Below are positions 20,065 to 31,600 of a stretch of 64,000 bases of DNA, piece after piece. Position numbers and translations under genes: made by a program. The stretch's first letter is position 1. Each line of letters starts with the position of its first letter. The notes below the pieces were generated by a model. That model saw nothing but the letters and a program-made list of their open reading frames with translations. It did no database searches and was not told where the DNA came from. This DNA is from Alternaria dauci (lineage: Eukaryota; Ascomycota; Dothideomycetes; Pleosporales; Pleosporaceae), in NCBI RefSeq assembly GCF_042100115.1, contig NC_091280.1, positions 1 through 64,000 of the forward strand, read 5' to 3'.

Positions 20065-20969
20065 TCATAGCGGTGCTTATTAGCAGGTGGGGTGTATGCG
20101 TCCGTGTTGCGGAAGCTTGCCAATTTAGTGTTAGGCTAGGTCTGTCGTCTAAGTCACCGGCTGTACCGTGGCTCTCGACGATTACAGCCTGCTAGGAAGC
20201 TGCTGTCGTATTGCGATACAGATAAGTCAACAACACCGCAGGCTACAAATCTACAAATAACTACAAAGAAGAGCGAAACACATAGCGGCTTCCTCTCTTT
20301 TCCTTAAAGGTTGCCGCGCAAGGTGCTATTACCTTTGCCTGCGGAGAATAGTAACAGGATGCCTCTACACTGTGCTACTTCAGCCACTAATGCAATGTAG
20401 ACTTCGCAGGCTCTATTCTCTAGTGCCTGCGTCTTTTTACTATTACGTTAATTATGTAAATAGTAGAGAAGAGACACAGTTAAGATTAAGAAACGGATTA
20501 CATGCGACAACGATAGTACGGTTAATATTGGGGTTGGTGTTTTTCTGAATTTACAGTTAATACGAAATATTTTAAAAAATCATAACACTACGTAACGTGT
20601 ATTAATCTCTTCAAAAGCTGTATAGGATAGAAGATGTATATAGTATATACGTGTTTTATAGGAGAGAAGATGTAAAATTATAGTGGAAGCTATAATAGCT
20701 TACTCTACACTGGGGACTCCTGTATAATAGTATGACATCGGTCAACCCATGCATAATCAGAACTACCAAACACGCATTGAATAAAACCTTTAGCATCGCT
20801 CCGTAGTCGCATTAACTCTGTACGTCTCTTCTCAAGAACGGAATCATAGTTGATCGCTATGTCGCTGTTCCTTGGGGAGTCTCGACGCCCACTAGTAACC
20901 CGAATCCATTGCAGTTGTCGAAGGAAGCGGTTGTTGCAACCTTTGTGCTCTACCCCAGATAGTACTATG
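20065..20969. other. Intergenic between convergent genes
   Basis: Holds the 3' flanks of the unknown plus-strand gene and the unknown minus-strand gene. The part at about 20440-20760 is AT-rich. No coding frame, RNA gene or repeat array is seen. Confidence 0.6.
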
Positions 20970-23900
20970 TTAGCAATGCTTCTTACTTGGGAAAAGGGCC
21001 TCTCTTAGGGAAGTCTTACCAATCTTCTTCGTCATCTCCCGTACCGAAAGCACCCAACCATCGTCTTCCTCCGACGGGAAGTAATCTGGTCGAAGAGACC
21101 AGAGCATTCTTGTTACCAAGGCGGCCGCAAACATTTCAGAGTTCTTGGTTGGTCCTTTGGAAAACTCAGTCGCATTCACCGCTACAGTAGGGGTAGCTGA
21201 AGAGGATGCAAGGGTTAACACCAACATGAGCATTAGATCGCATTTTGGCTGACCTAAGCACTCGATGAGGCACTGACGTGCTCTGTGGTAGTGTTCACGA
21301 ACCTTCTGATTCATGCCGGACTTTGAGAACTGGCCGTCCAACTGCTGAAAACCTTTTTCAACTAGCGGCGGGATGGCGTTAAAAGGGATTTGGCAACCAA
21401 AGTCGATAGTACTCTTTGTTTGCGAGCGCCGCTTTGCTTGGTGTACTGCCTCAATCGCTGCCCGCTTGAGGCTGCCCGGTCTCGCCGCTATAGCGGATGG
21501 GGCCGGAACGTTACCGACTAGCCGCGTCATTCTCCGGTAGCTCAATCGGCCATGGTATGAACCAGGCACACAGTCAATGCGGCACGCCGCTAGAGCTGAC
21601 ATTATGGCGCTGATCCAGTATTCCTCCTTCATCGCCTTGGCCCTGGCGTGTTGCACGGCAGCGCGTAACACAGTGAACCAGCTCGCGTTCTTTGAAAAGA
21701 GGTAGCTACTAGATTGGCCATGGCTGTTAACACACTCCCAGTAGAGCTCTTGCGCAAAGTCGCGTCGCGTCTGGCTTCTCAAACCCGAAGTCGCTTCTGG
21801 ATAAAAGACAGGAAAGATCGACTCGTACTCCCTGTACTGTGTTAGCGGCTGATATTTGAAACGCTAATTGCACGAACCCTGCAGAGAAGGGGTGCTCGCT
21901 TTCAGCCCAACGCGTCACCTGCTCTTGCGCCTCCTGTCGTGCCTGCAGTGTTGTTAGGCTTACGCTTTGAGCATTGCCCCGTCCGCCCTTGTTCAGAGCG
22001 CGATAGAATTGGTGTGTTACGAAAGCGATTGTCTGCGGCTTCCACATCTCTTCGAGCACCTCTACTAGGAACTCTTCTGCGCCACGAGGCCCTTTACCTG
22101 TGAGCCCACCAAGCTCACGGAACCATACCTCGCTGTGACAATAAGCGGCAACCTGGGGCCCATAGTGGTGGCGAATGGAAGCAACGTGCATCATAATAGG
22201 TCGTCCATTGTCCATGCGCGGCCAACGCACTAGGTTAGCATGGCCACTGCCTTGCAGATTGAGCATGTTGGGGTCGATAAACGGCCACCCACCCTGCTCA
22301 ATGCTTTCTATGGTGCAGAGAGGCCCGAGCACTGAGCCCACTAAAGACCGGGGGAACCCAGTAAAGCAGTAGCTGCCAAGGCGATCGAATGCGGCCACAC
22401 CTTCCGCTAGGGCAAAAGGCAGCCCTTTAGAGCCAGCAGCCTTGAAGCGACGATAAAACTCGTCTGATGCGTGCGCGAACAGACTAGCAAAGGAGGAGAG
22501 AACCTTTGGAAAGATGCGTTCTTTGAACGCGAAGAGGACATCAATGTAGGTAGGTTGTTCCAGCGAGAAGTACCGGATTAGCTGGAGGATAGGTTGAAGC
22601 ACTGTCGCAAAATTCCGTTGACCGTCAGCTAACTGCGACACCTGCACAGACAGAACTTGCTCCATCCTAAACGCGTACAGTTCTTCCTTTATAGCGGCTT
22701 TAATCCGCTGTTGCTCGCGAGCGAACGGTTGGGAAGACGTAGGGTTATCAGGAGTCTGTTCGCCTCGCAATTTCCGCAGTAAACGCTGCCGCTTCGCCGC
22801 TACCCGAGGGTTTAGGTTGCCATCCTGATCTGGCAGCGTCAGGGCAGCCGTGGCAATGCCCTTGGTAGCAAGTAAGTTGCCGGGGCTATGGCGTATAGTT
22901 CGCTTAATGTTGGAGTACGCCTGAAAATAACCACTAGTCAACACGCTCGCACCGTTGTTCTGATAGCTCATGTTGTCCTCCATTACAGCGAGCACGTTGT
23001 CGCGTAGGAATGCTGGGGGCTGCGCGGAGGAGAAGTTGCCGTACGATGGATGGAAGGCAAGAGGGTAGAAGGTAAAGTCGCGCGGGTGTTGGTATTGGCG
23101 AACAACGTTGTTGCGATTGGCAAGGAGGCAGCGCGCAGGTGCGAGAATGACACCGACGTCATTAGAGGCGTTAGGGAGGTTGGAAGATGCTATTGAGTGG
23201 ATGTCGACCGCTAGCGCGTAGGAGACCGTCTCAATGCTCTCCAGTCTATACTTGTCCTCTAGTGCGCGTAGAAGATCCTGTGTGTAGTTATCAAACGGCT
23301 GTTGATGGTCGTGCGGCGGGGGAATTGGATCGCCTGTTTGTGTACCGCTCTGTGGGGGCGTAGCCCCCTCTGCGCCGCCTTCGGACCTAGCCGCCGCGTC
23401 TTCAGAGTTAGATAAATCATTCTGAGAGTTTGGTAAATCATTCCCAGAGTTTGACAAATCATTCCCAGAATCAGACGTCTCGCTATCAGAGTCAGACGTC
23501 TCGTCATCAGAGTCAGACGTCTCGTCATCAGAGTCAGACGTCTCGTCATCAGGGCGCAACCGGGTTTCCTTAGGCAGACTATTGAGTTGCTCAGTAGACA
23601 ACTCAATTGGAAGGTTCTGCCCGTAGTCATACGCATGGAACGCTGGCAGGTTCTCAGTCCAGAACGGATCCTGCGTGTTCTTGCGCACGTACTCTGGCCA
23701 CCCTTCCATGAACTGCTCCTGGAACGTTTCCCACTTGACGATTGAGATCGATTGCGACTGGGGTCCATCCAATTTCCAAGAAGCCTCAACACCCTCTCCA
23801 AGTAATACGCCTGTAAGGAAGACTTTCTTAATGTACGACGTAAGGAACAGGGCATGGGAGGGTTTGAGAGCGCTGTGCTCAGACGCCTTCTCGCGGCGTT

Positions 23901-24580
23901 TGCGACGTTCGCTGCCTGACAGAAGAGGGTCTACTGTGCTATCGACAGGGTGCATAACAATAAACCAAGATTCGCGCGTTCCACCCTTTGCAAGACGGAA
24001 GGTACGATGCTCCATATCAAACGACAGTCCGTGGCTGTGTTTAGCGCTGTATGGAGCTCGCCAGTGTTTAAAGCTGATTGTTACGTGGTCGAAGAACGTA
24101 GAGAACTTCACAATGGGTTGGAGCGGCCGGCCGATGATAATGATAAGGTCGAGGTGGAACTCAGGGATAAATTTGTCCTCAGGCTTGGCTGGTCGGGACC
24201 CAACGCGCCTCGATCCGTAGTCTATCGTGTATCGCTTCTGCAGCATTCCAATAGCCTTACTGCCGTTAAATTCGGGGCTGTCTATCATCTTGATAAATCC
24301 CTTCACTACTACGTAGTTACTATATGCGTACAAGTAGGATGCTCTTAAACTCACCAGGTAGTCGGTGGTCACCTCCGCTGTGGTCAATAGCCCAGGTAAG
24401 TTGATTATTCGCTATTGCGTCTTCGTCCCCAAGGCTGCTCTCGTGGTATTCTTCTCCATCATGCTCGTCAGGTTCTCTATCGTGCTCATCAGGTTGCACA
24501 TCTTGGTACAGGCCGTCCTCCTCTCCAGCACTGCTGTTATCGTAATCGCTATCGTTTTGTTGTGCAAGATCTAAAGACAT
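20970..24580 (-). CDS. Unknown large protein paired with the ParB-like gene
   Basis: Best model: exon 1 24580-24355 from ATG (MSLDLAQQNDSDY), a 46-bp intron 24354-24309 (GTGAGT...TAG), exon 2 24308-21919, intron 21918-21864 (GTGACG...TTAG), exon 3 21863-20970; about 1,169 aa with all phases agreeing. Instead of the second intron, a one-base frameshift near 21858 could join the two frames, because the sequence across it (HPFSAGFVQLAF) also looks coding. Visible parts are an acidic start, a run of DDETSDSD repeats (about 23420-23560), and a globular part with GGWPFIDPNMLNL, MMHVASIRHHYGPQVAAY and QPLTQYREYESIFPVF. I recognise no catalytic motif and assign no function. It starts about 160 bp downstream of the ParB-like stop, on the same strand. 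Confidence 0.72.
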
Positions 24581-24738
24581 GATGATAAGAACAGTATTAT
24601 ATAAAATAGTACGTTGGCTAAGGGCTGAGGATCTTGTAGGGTAGATCGATAGATGATGATCGAGAATCACAATATCCAGTGCAGAGGAAAGAGGAGAGGA
24701 ACAGTGTCTATTGGGTTAGGGCTAGGGTCAGATACGGA

Positions 24739-27006
24739 TTACTTCCTCCAAGCCCCTCGTTGTTTCTGTCGAGTCTTTTCGCTTGGAGAAGCACTGCCCT
24801 CTACAGCTACCTGGTCGCCAAGGGTGTGTTTCTTACGGTGTTTCTTTCGGGTCTTTTCGCTTAGAGAAGCACTGCCCTTTACAGCTACCTGGTCGCTAAG
24901 GGTGCGTTTCTGACGGTGTTTCTCTCGGGCTGCAGCAAGGTCGCTTAGACTCAAGTCCTCAATCCCCCTGTTTTGAACTTTGGTCTGCTGGGATGCCTTG
25001 GGTATGCGCGGCTCAGTTGAGGGGTGAGAAATTAGCTCTGGGGTAAGCTGGTCCGAACTCGACCGTGCTGAAACGCTACGTGCCGCTTCAGAGACTGTCA
25101 GATTGAGCTCTCTCTCTCTGCTAGACTCGGCGTTAGAGTGCCTTGCGGGCAGCGGAACCTCTTGACTTGTATTATCAGAGTCTTCTAGAGTGTGTCTAGA
25201 CATCCATTCAGTGATTGCGACCTGAATTGTCTCTAGCAAGTCGTTTGCTGCCCTAGTAGACTGGAGCGCAGGTTCGTTGACGACTTCAGGGACCTGACAG
25301 ATAGCATCACACGCGATTTGTGCGATTGTAGGCGTTCGCGCTATGTAGGTATCGCTTTGAATTAGGCACGCCAAGTGCTTGTTGTGCAAGGTTGGCCCTG
25401 TGAAACTGGTCACAATTGACAGCAGTTCTCTCCACACCTTATGCTGGAAGCGTGCGCCGTAGTTCTTGATCTCTGCACTTGGGTACTCGTCAATATAGCG
25501 GTCTAGTATAGAGCTTGTGAATGCTTCCGCATTTTGCTGTACGTGTTGCAGTACTTCTTGTTGGAGGTCAAGAGATTTTTGATCAGCCTGGCCGGCATGC
25601 CTGCTCTGCAGCACGGGCACTAGATACTTCCGCAGTGCGGGTTTGTTGTTGTCGCTGTCAGACACCTTGGCGGATCCGCTGTTTACCCATTGGCTGACGT
25701 GGGTCATAATACTCCTCATAAGCTTCCCCTCTTTCTTCGGGGTTTTTAAGAGAGCGAGGATGTTTGTGTACGTGTGTGTGGGCTTTGAAAGTACAGTGGA
25801 GTATAGCGCATGGTAGGCCTCATTGCTTAGAGTTGGGAAGAAGCCCTGCCGGCGCGTATGGGAAGGGCCAGGATCCTTGTCTAACTCCTCGCCAGGGTAG
25901 AACAGGTCTTGTACGTCATGGGGACTTCGTGCCTGGGGCAGGCTAGCTAGCGTGTTCCAGTCTGCTAAACTGGCGTCAACCCCATACTGCTTTCGAATAG
26001 ATGTAGAGATGCGAAGTACGTTCTCAAACGCAGCGAACCAATGCTAGACAGTAGATTAGCAAGACAGGTCAGAGTATTTCGGCGGCGGGTTACACATACG
26101 TCATCTATCCGACAACTAGCCATCCACTCAAAAGTGGAGAGATTAAACGTTGCCTGCCCAATTGCGGTAGAACACCAACGCGTAAGCAGGGGCTGCCAGT
26201 TTTGATTTCTCCACAGGGTAACTAGCCGCCGTATTGGGAACTTGACGCGGCTACTAAGCTGAAGATGCTCTCTCATCTCTTTCTCAACTGACTTGCTTGA
26301 GCCTTGAAAGAGATTGGCGTTTGTGCAGAACAGGCTGGTTAACTCGGACCATATCTGGCCATGATTGTCAGGGAGCGTAATATCGGCCCGATTCGCCCGA
26401 AGTTTAACACGAGTGTCTGGTGGTAGCGTGTCTAAAAAGGTTAGGGGCTGTTGTTCACAGTACGCGCGTTAAGGGGCACCCGCCTTTATCGTAGATGCGG
26501 CACACCCACCACCTCTCCTCTTCTCCTAACTGCCGAAGGCGAAGATACTCTTTGAATGCCTCTACACGATGGTGACCCGTAATAAGTTCCGCTGTCCCTC
26601 CAGTCACGCTTTTCCAGCTCTTGAACGACGGCCATTCCAATCCTTCCTTATCCGCAAACGTGGCAGAAGTAACTGTGCTCTGAGCTGGCAATTCCACCTT
26701 CAGATGATGAAGCATCTGCTCTACGTGTTCCTTAGAACAGGCAATCTGCAGTTGGTGGCTAGGGTCTCGTCGAAGAATACCAGTTTCGTTAAAGATCTCG
26801 CAGAGGCGGCGCTGGTGTGCTGTGTCAATAGACCTATTGACACCAAAACTCCATTCTGCGCTAAGCGCATCGATTGGAAACTTCGCTATAGCGAGTAGGT
26901 ATGGCGCAGCTTGTTCGTGGATAGGAGTTGTCTCTTCAATCTCTGGATCATTCGTACGCTGCCGTTTGCTGTTTTTGGTTAAAACGTTTGCTAGAGGGCG
27001 CTTCAT
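24739..27006 (-). CDS. ParB/sulfiredoxin-domain protein, intact
   Basis: Three exons give 719 aa: 27006-26484, 26431-26100 and 26043-24739. Intron 2 (26099-26044, 56 bp) is canonical (GTATGT, CTAAT, TAG). Intron 1 (26483-26432, 52 bp) needs a GC donor (AAG|GCGGGT) with branch CCTAAC and TTTTTAG; this restores IYDK-DTLPPDTRVKLRANRAD. All phases close. Residues about 140-155 carry TGHHRVEAFKEYL, the G-x-x-R-x-x-A box typical of ParB/Srx folds, which bind CTP or act on DNA in bacteria. A long central region follows (LVTLWRNQNWQPLLTRW, TFEWMASCRIDD). The C-terminus is basic with two copies of a 24-aa repeat (SDQVAVKGSASLSEKT). A 34-bp palindromic array lies just upstream. Nuclear DNA binding is inferred; nuclease or partition activity is untested. 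Confidence 0.8.
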
Positions 27007-27164
27007 TGCAACGTTGTTAGAAAGAACACAGAAACTAAGGTAAGTGGAAAAGAGATAAGAGAAGGTAAGAAAGCAATAGAGAGGTACTACACAAGGTATA
27101 AGTAGGCGAGAAGCCGTCTATTCTTGCATAGGCCGCTGTAAGTCTAGCGGTGAGTGTTAGTCAC

Positions 27165-28620
27165 TCTCGCCCCCAAGGGCAGCACCTTACGGCAATCCGC
27201 GGCTACTATCTCGCCCCTGGGGGCAGCACTCTACGCCTACTATCTCGCCCCCGGGGGCAGCACTCTACGGCTACTATCTCGCCCCCGGGGGCAGCACTCT
27301 ACGGCTACTATCTCGCCCCTGGGGGCAGCACTCTACGGCTACTATCTCGCCCCCGGGGGCAGCACTCTACGGCTACTATCTCGCCCCTGGGGGCAGCACT
27401 CTACGGCTACTATCTCGCCCCCGGGGGTAGTAACTTACAGCAACTTGCCGCAACCCGCGCCTACTATCTCGCCCCTGGGGGCAGCACTCTACGCCTACTA
27501 TCTCGCCCCCGGGGGCAGCACTCTACGGCTACTATCTCGCCCCCGGGGGCAGCACTCTACGGCTACTATCTCGCCCCTGGGGGCAGCACTCTACGGCTAC
27601 TATCTCGCCCCTAGGGGCAGCACTCTACGGCTACTATCTCGCCCCTGGGGGCAGTAACTTGCAGCAACTTGCAGCAACCCGCGCCTACTATCTCGCCCCT
27701 GGGGGCAGCACTCTACGGCTACTATCTCGCCCCCGGGGGCAGCAACTTGTAGTAACTTGCAGCAACCCGCGCCTACTATCTCGCCCCTGGGGGCAGCACT
27801 CTACGCCTACTATCTCGCCCCCAGGGGCAGCAACTTACCGCAACCCGCGCCTACTATCTCGCCCCTAGGGGCAGCACTCTACGGCTACTATCTCGCCCCT
27901 AGGGGCAGCACTCTACGCCTACTATCTCGCCCCCAGGGGCAGCAACTTGCCGCAACCCGCGCCTACTATCTCGCCCCTGGGGGCAGCACTCTACGGCTAC
28001 TATCTCGCCCCTAGGGGCAGCACTCCACGGCTACTATCTCGCCCCCAGGGGCAGCACTCTACGGCTACTATCTCGCCCCTGGGGGCAGCACTCTACGGCT
28101 ACTATCTCGCCCCCGGGGGCAGCACTCTACGGCTACTATCTCGCCCCTGGGGGCAGCACTCTACGGCTACTATCTCGCCCCTGGGGGTAGCACTCTACGG
28201 CTACTATCTCGCCCCCGGGGGCAGCACTCTACGGCTACTATCTCGCCCCCGGGGGTAGCACTCTACGGCTACTATCTCGCCCCTGGGGGCAGCACTCTAC
28301 GGCTACTATCTCGCCCCCGGGGGCAGCACTCTACGGCTACTATCTCGCCCCCGGGGGCAGCACTCTACGGCTACTATCTCGCCCCTGGGGGCAGCACTCT
28401 ACGGCTACTATCTCGCCCCCGGGGGCAGCACTCTACGGCTACTATCTTGCCCCTGGGGGCAGCACTCTACGCCTACTATCTCGCCCCCGGGGGTAGCAAC
28501 TTGCAGTAACTTGCAGCAACCCGCGCCTACTATCTCGCCCCTGGGGGCAGCACTCTACGCCTACTATCTCGCCCCTAAGGGTAGTACTCTATAGATACTA
28601 TCTTACCCCTAGGGGTAGAC
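27165..28620. repeat. 34-bp tandem array, right copy
   Basis: About 40 units of the same 34-bp repeat as at 1-1038, inverted relative to it and ending about 160 bp before the ParB-like ATG. Several units are replaced by longer variants containing AACTTGCAGCAACCCGCG (near 27430, 27655, 27745, 27830, 27945, 28495). The last two or three units (28570-28620) are degraded to TACCCCTAGGGGTA-type text as the array enters the AT-rich block. Confidence 0.95.
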
Positions 28621-31600
28621 TTCTATAAGTACTCTCTTACCTCTAACCCTATGCTAGTTATACTGTTTACCTCTATAGTATACACTTTATAGATAGATAA
28701 TATAATAACCTATTTATACATGTAATCCTTTTATTCTATTATAACCTACTTAGTATAAACCCTAACTAAATTATTCTATCTCTTACCTAGATAACTTAGC
28801 TTAATAATATAAAGAAGAAGTACTATATATCTAGTAATATATTACTAGGGTAGGGGTTAGTAAGAAAGTTTCTAGCTAACCCTAAGATAGACGTTTATAG
28901 GGGGGTAGAGGCTATAGATATATAACTATTATAAAAGAGCACTTATTCGCTAGATTATATTAGGGACTAAGCAGAGAGCTAGTAATAAAGGAAACGAGCG
29001 TAGAAGACTAGAAGGAATTTAGACGCGACTTAGATATAGGATAGAAGTAGTGCTAGTTAAAGGCTTAGTTTAGAATTAGAGTGTTTACGTTATTTCTGCG
29101 AAAACTAGTAAGTAATATATATATTAAAATAGGCTTAACTATAACATAGTTTACGTAGTAGGTAGAAATAATTATAAAATATAATAATAGTATACACGAT
29201 ATATCTATCGTAGTAGAGGTACTCTATATAGCGTAGATATTAGAATAACTACTACTAGATCCGCTTATACTAGAGACATTAGATAAGGATAAAGTAGATA
29301 GTTATAATATATAGCTAGTATTTTATACCTAAGGTAATAGTAGAATTATAAGGGGGGGTATTATAGAAACTAAAGACCTTAGGGTAGAAATAGAAGAGTT
29401 TATAGGTAGTAAGTTTAGTATCCTAAGCACGTACCCTAATTAAGAGATAGGAGAAGAGTATATATATTTATACCTATAAGGTAAAGGTAGAGATACCCAC
29501 CTTACTAGAAGGGGGTGATTTATTACTATAATAGGGGTGTAGAGAAAACTTAGGAGAGTTTACGGGGAGTAGTATATAAAATATATTTAGTAACTAGCTA
29601 CTACTAGTGTACAGCACTATAAATAAACTAGAGGGGTTATATTAAAAGTTTCCTATATACCTCTATTTACCTATAGTTTAGTGCTAGCTATAGCGCAGGT
29701 GTTTAAAGTATATATATCCCTTTATATAGATAAAAGTTAATAGGTTAGCGCTACTTAAACTCCTACTTATCCTAGCCCTCTAAAGGCGAAGGTAGAGGAG
29801 TTATACTATATAAGGTGCTAAGTAACTACGTAATATTATTACCCTAAGTAGCCTTAAACTAATTTTAGAAGGCGTAATAGGACTTAAGAGGAACTTTAAC
29901 CTCTACTATAATATTAAGAGTACTATACTTATTTACTAAAAGGATATCCCTTATAAGACTAATTATTATATTTCTAGGTATATAAAGTATATATAAGAAG
30001 ATAAGCTTAATACATAAGTCCTTCTATATAGTAAAGCGGGTAGTAGTCTTAAGGAGGAGTCTTTCTATAATTCCTTAATACTCTAGGCCCTAGCGGGGTA
30101 GGACACTAAGGCTAATAGAATAAACTACTATTTCGCTCTATAACTACTAGATAAAATTAAGACTAAGGTCTTCTACTTTAGAAGGAACACTCTTAGAGAC
30201 GTAGAGAAATAGTAACTCTAGCGTTATTATAGCTTCTATAAGAGAGTTAATCTCTATAAGAAAACTAATAAAGGTTCTAAGCTAAGTGCGCACCTAGTAG
30301 AAGAGTTATCTAATAGGCTTCTTAGGTAGGTTATATAGAAGGCGCGTAAGTAAAGGCGTATTATAGTCTACGTATATAATAGTTAGCCTAAGTAGAGTAT
30401 AATTATAGGCGAAGCTAATATGTAGGATAAGAGGGCGTTCTTAAAGAGCGTACTTAAGGTAATTAAGAAAATAGCCTTTTACTTAGCTAGTAATAAGTAA
30501 CTATAGGAGTTTAACTATTTTAATTACTAGCTAATTATATACGGGCGTAGAAAGATTACTAAGGATAATAAACTCTAAAGAGTCCTAGGGGATAGTAGCG
30601 TTAATTATAGTATAGAGTACCTCTAAGGGAATACTATAGGCGAAGTTATTAAGTACCTATATAGCCTACTCTTTATTCTTATTAATAGGTATAGTAGTAG
30701 TTTATATTTAGTAGAGTAGTATAGTTAGTTTAAGGATATAAGGAGAGAGTAGATAGTATAGAGTAGAGAGAAGGAAGGTTAGTTATATTATTAGGGGAAC
30801 TCTATATAGATAGACTAGTACTAGCGAGACCCCTATTACGTAAGAGATAAACGCTATATCCTTATAACCTTATTAATAGTATATAAAGAACTCTAACCCT
30901 ATATTATTAGTACTATTATATATCTTTATTTACTTTAAATAGTTTATTTTAATTAGGAGAAGTTTTTAAACTACCCCCTACCGCTTACTCCTACAGCACT
31001 AGAAGGGATATATACCTTACTATACTAACGTTATAAAGCGTATAGGCTTTATAAGCTACACTACTTATAAAGGTAAGTAAGATAAGAAGAAAGACTAGGT
31101 AAAGGAGAGGGAGGTAAGAGAAGGTTTCTATTAACCCCCTAATTATTATATTACTTAGGCCTAACCTAACTATACTAGTAGCCTTATAAAAAGCTTTACT
31201 ATAGATATAGGTATCTACTATAAACTCCCCTTACTTAGTATACTAGTAGCTAATATTTACCTCTTAATAGTCCTATAGAATATCTTTTAAGCCTACTTAG
31301 AAGAGGTAGCCTTACCCTTACGCGTACGCTTATTATAAGACCTATCCCTAGGTTTAGGTTTAGTCTTAGTCTTAGACTTCTTTATAGTAAAACCTATAAA
31401 TCCTTTATTACCCTAACCCTTATAAATATAATTAGTAAGCTAACGCTTCTTACTACTAGTAAAGTAAGTGTAGTTAGTAGCGTTAGGTGTCTATAGGAGG
31501 TAGTCCTTTAAAGCCTATAATATCTAAGTAAATATAGGTAAGGTATTACTAAAATTAGGACTACCTATAGCTATATATATAGCCTTAGCCTCTTTCTTAC

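Noticed and set aside
3079..28620. Starship element with DUF3435 captain
   Set aside because: No tyrosine recombinase motifs are seen in any of the large proteins of the island.
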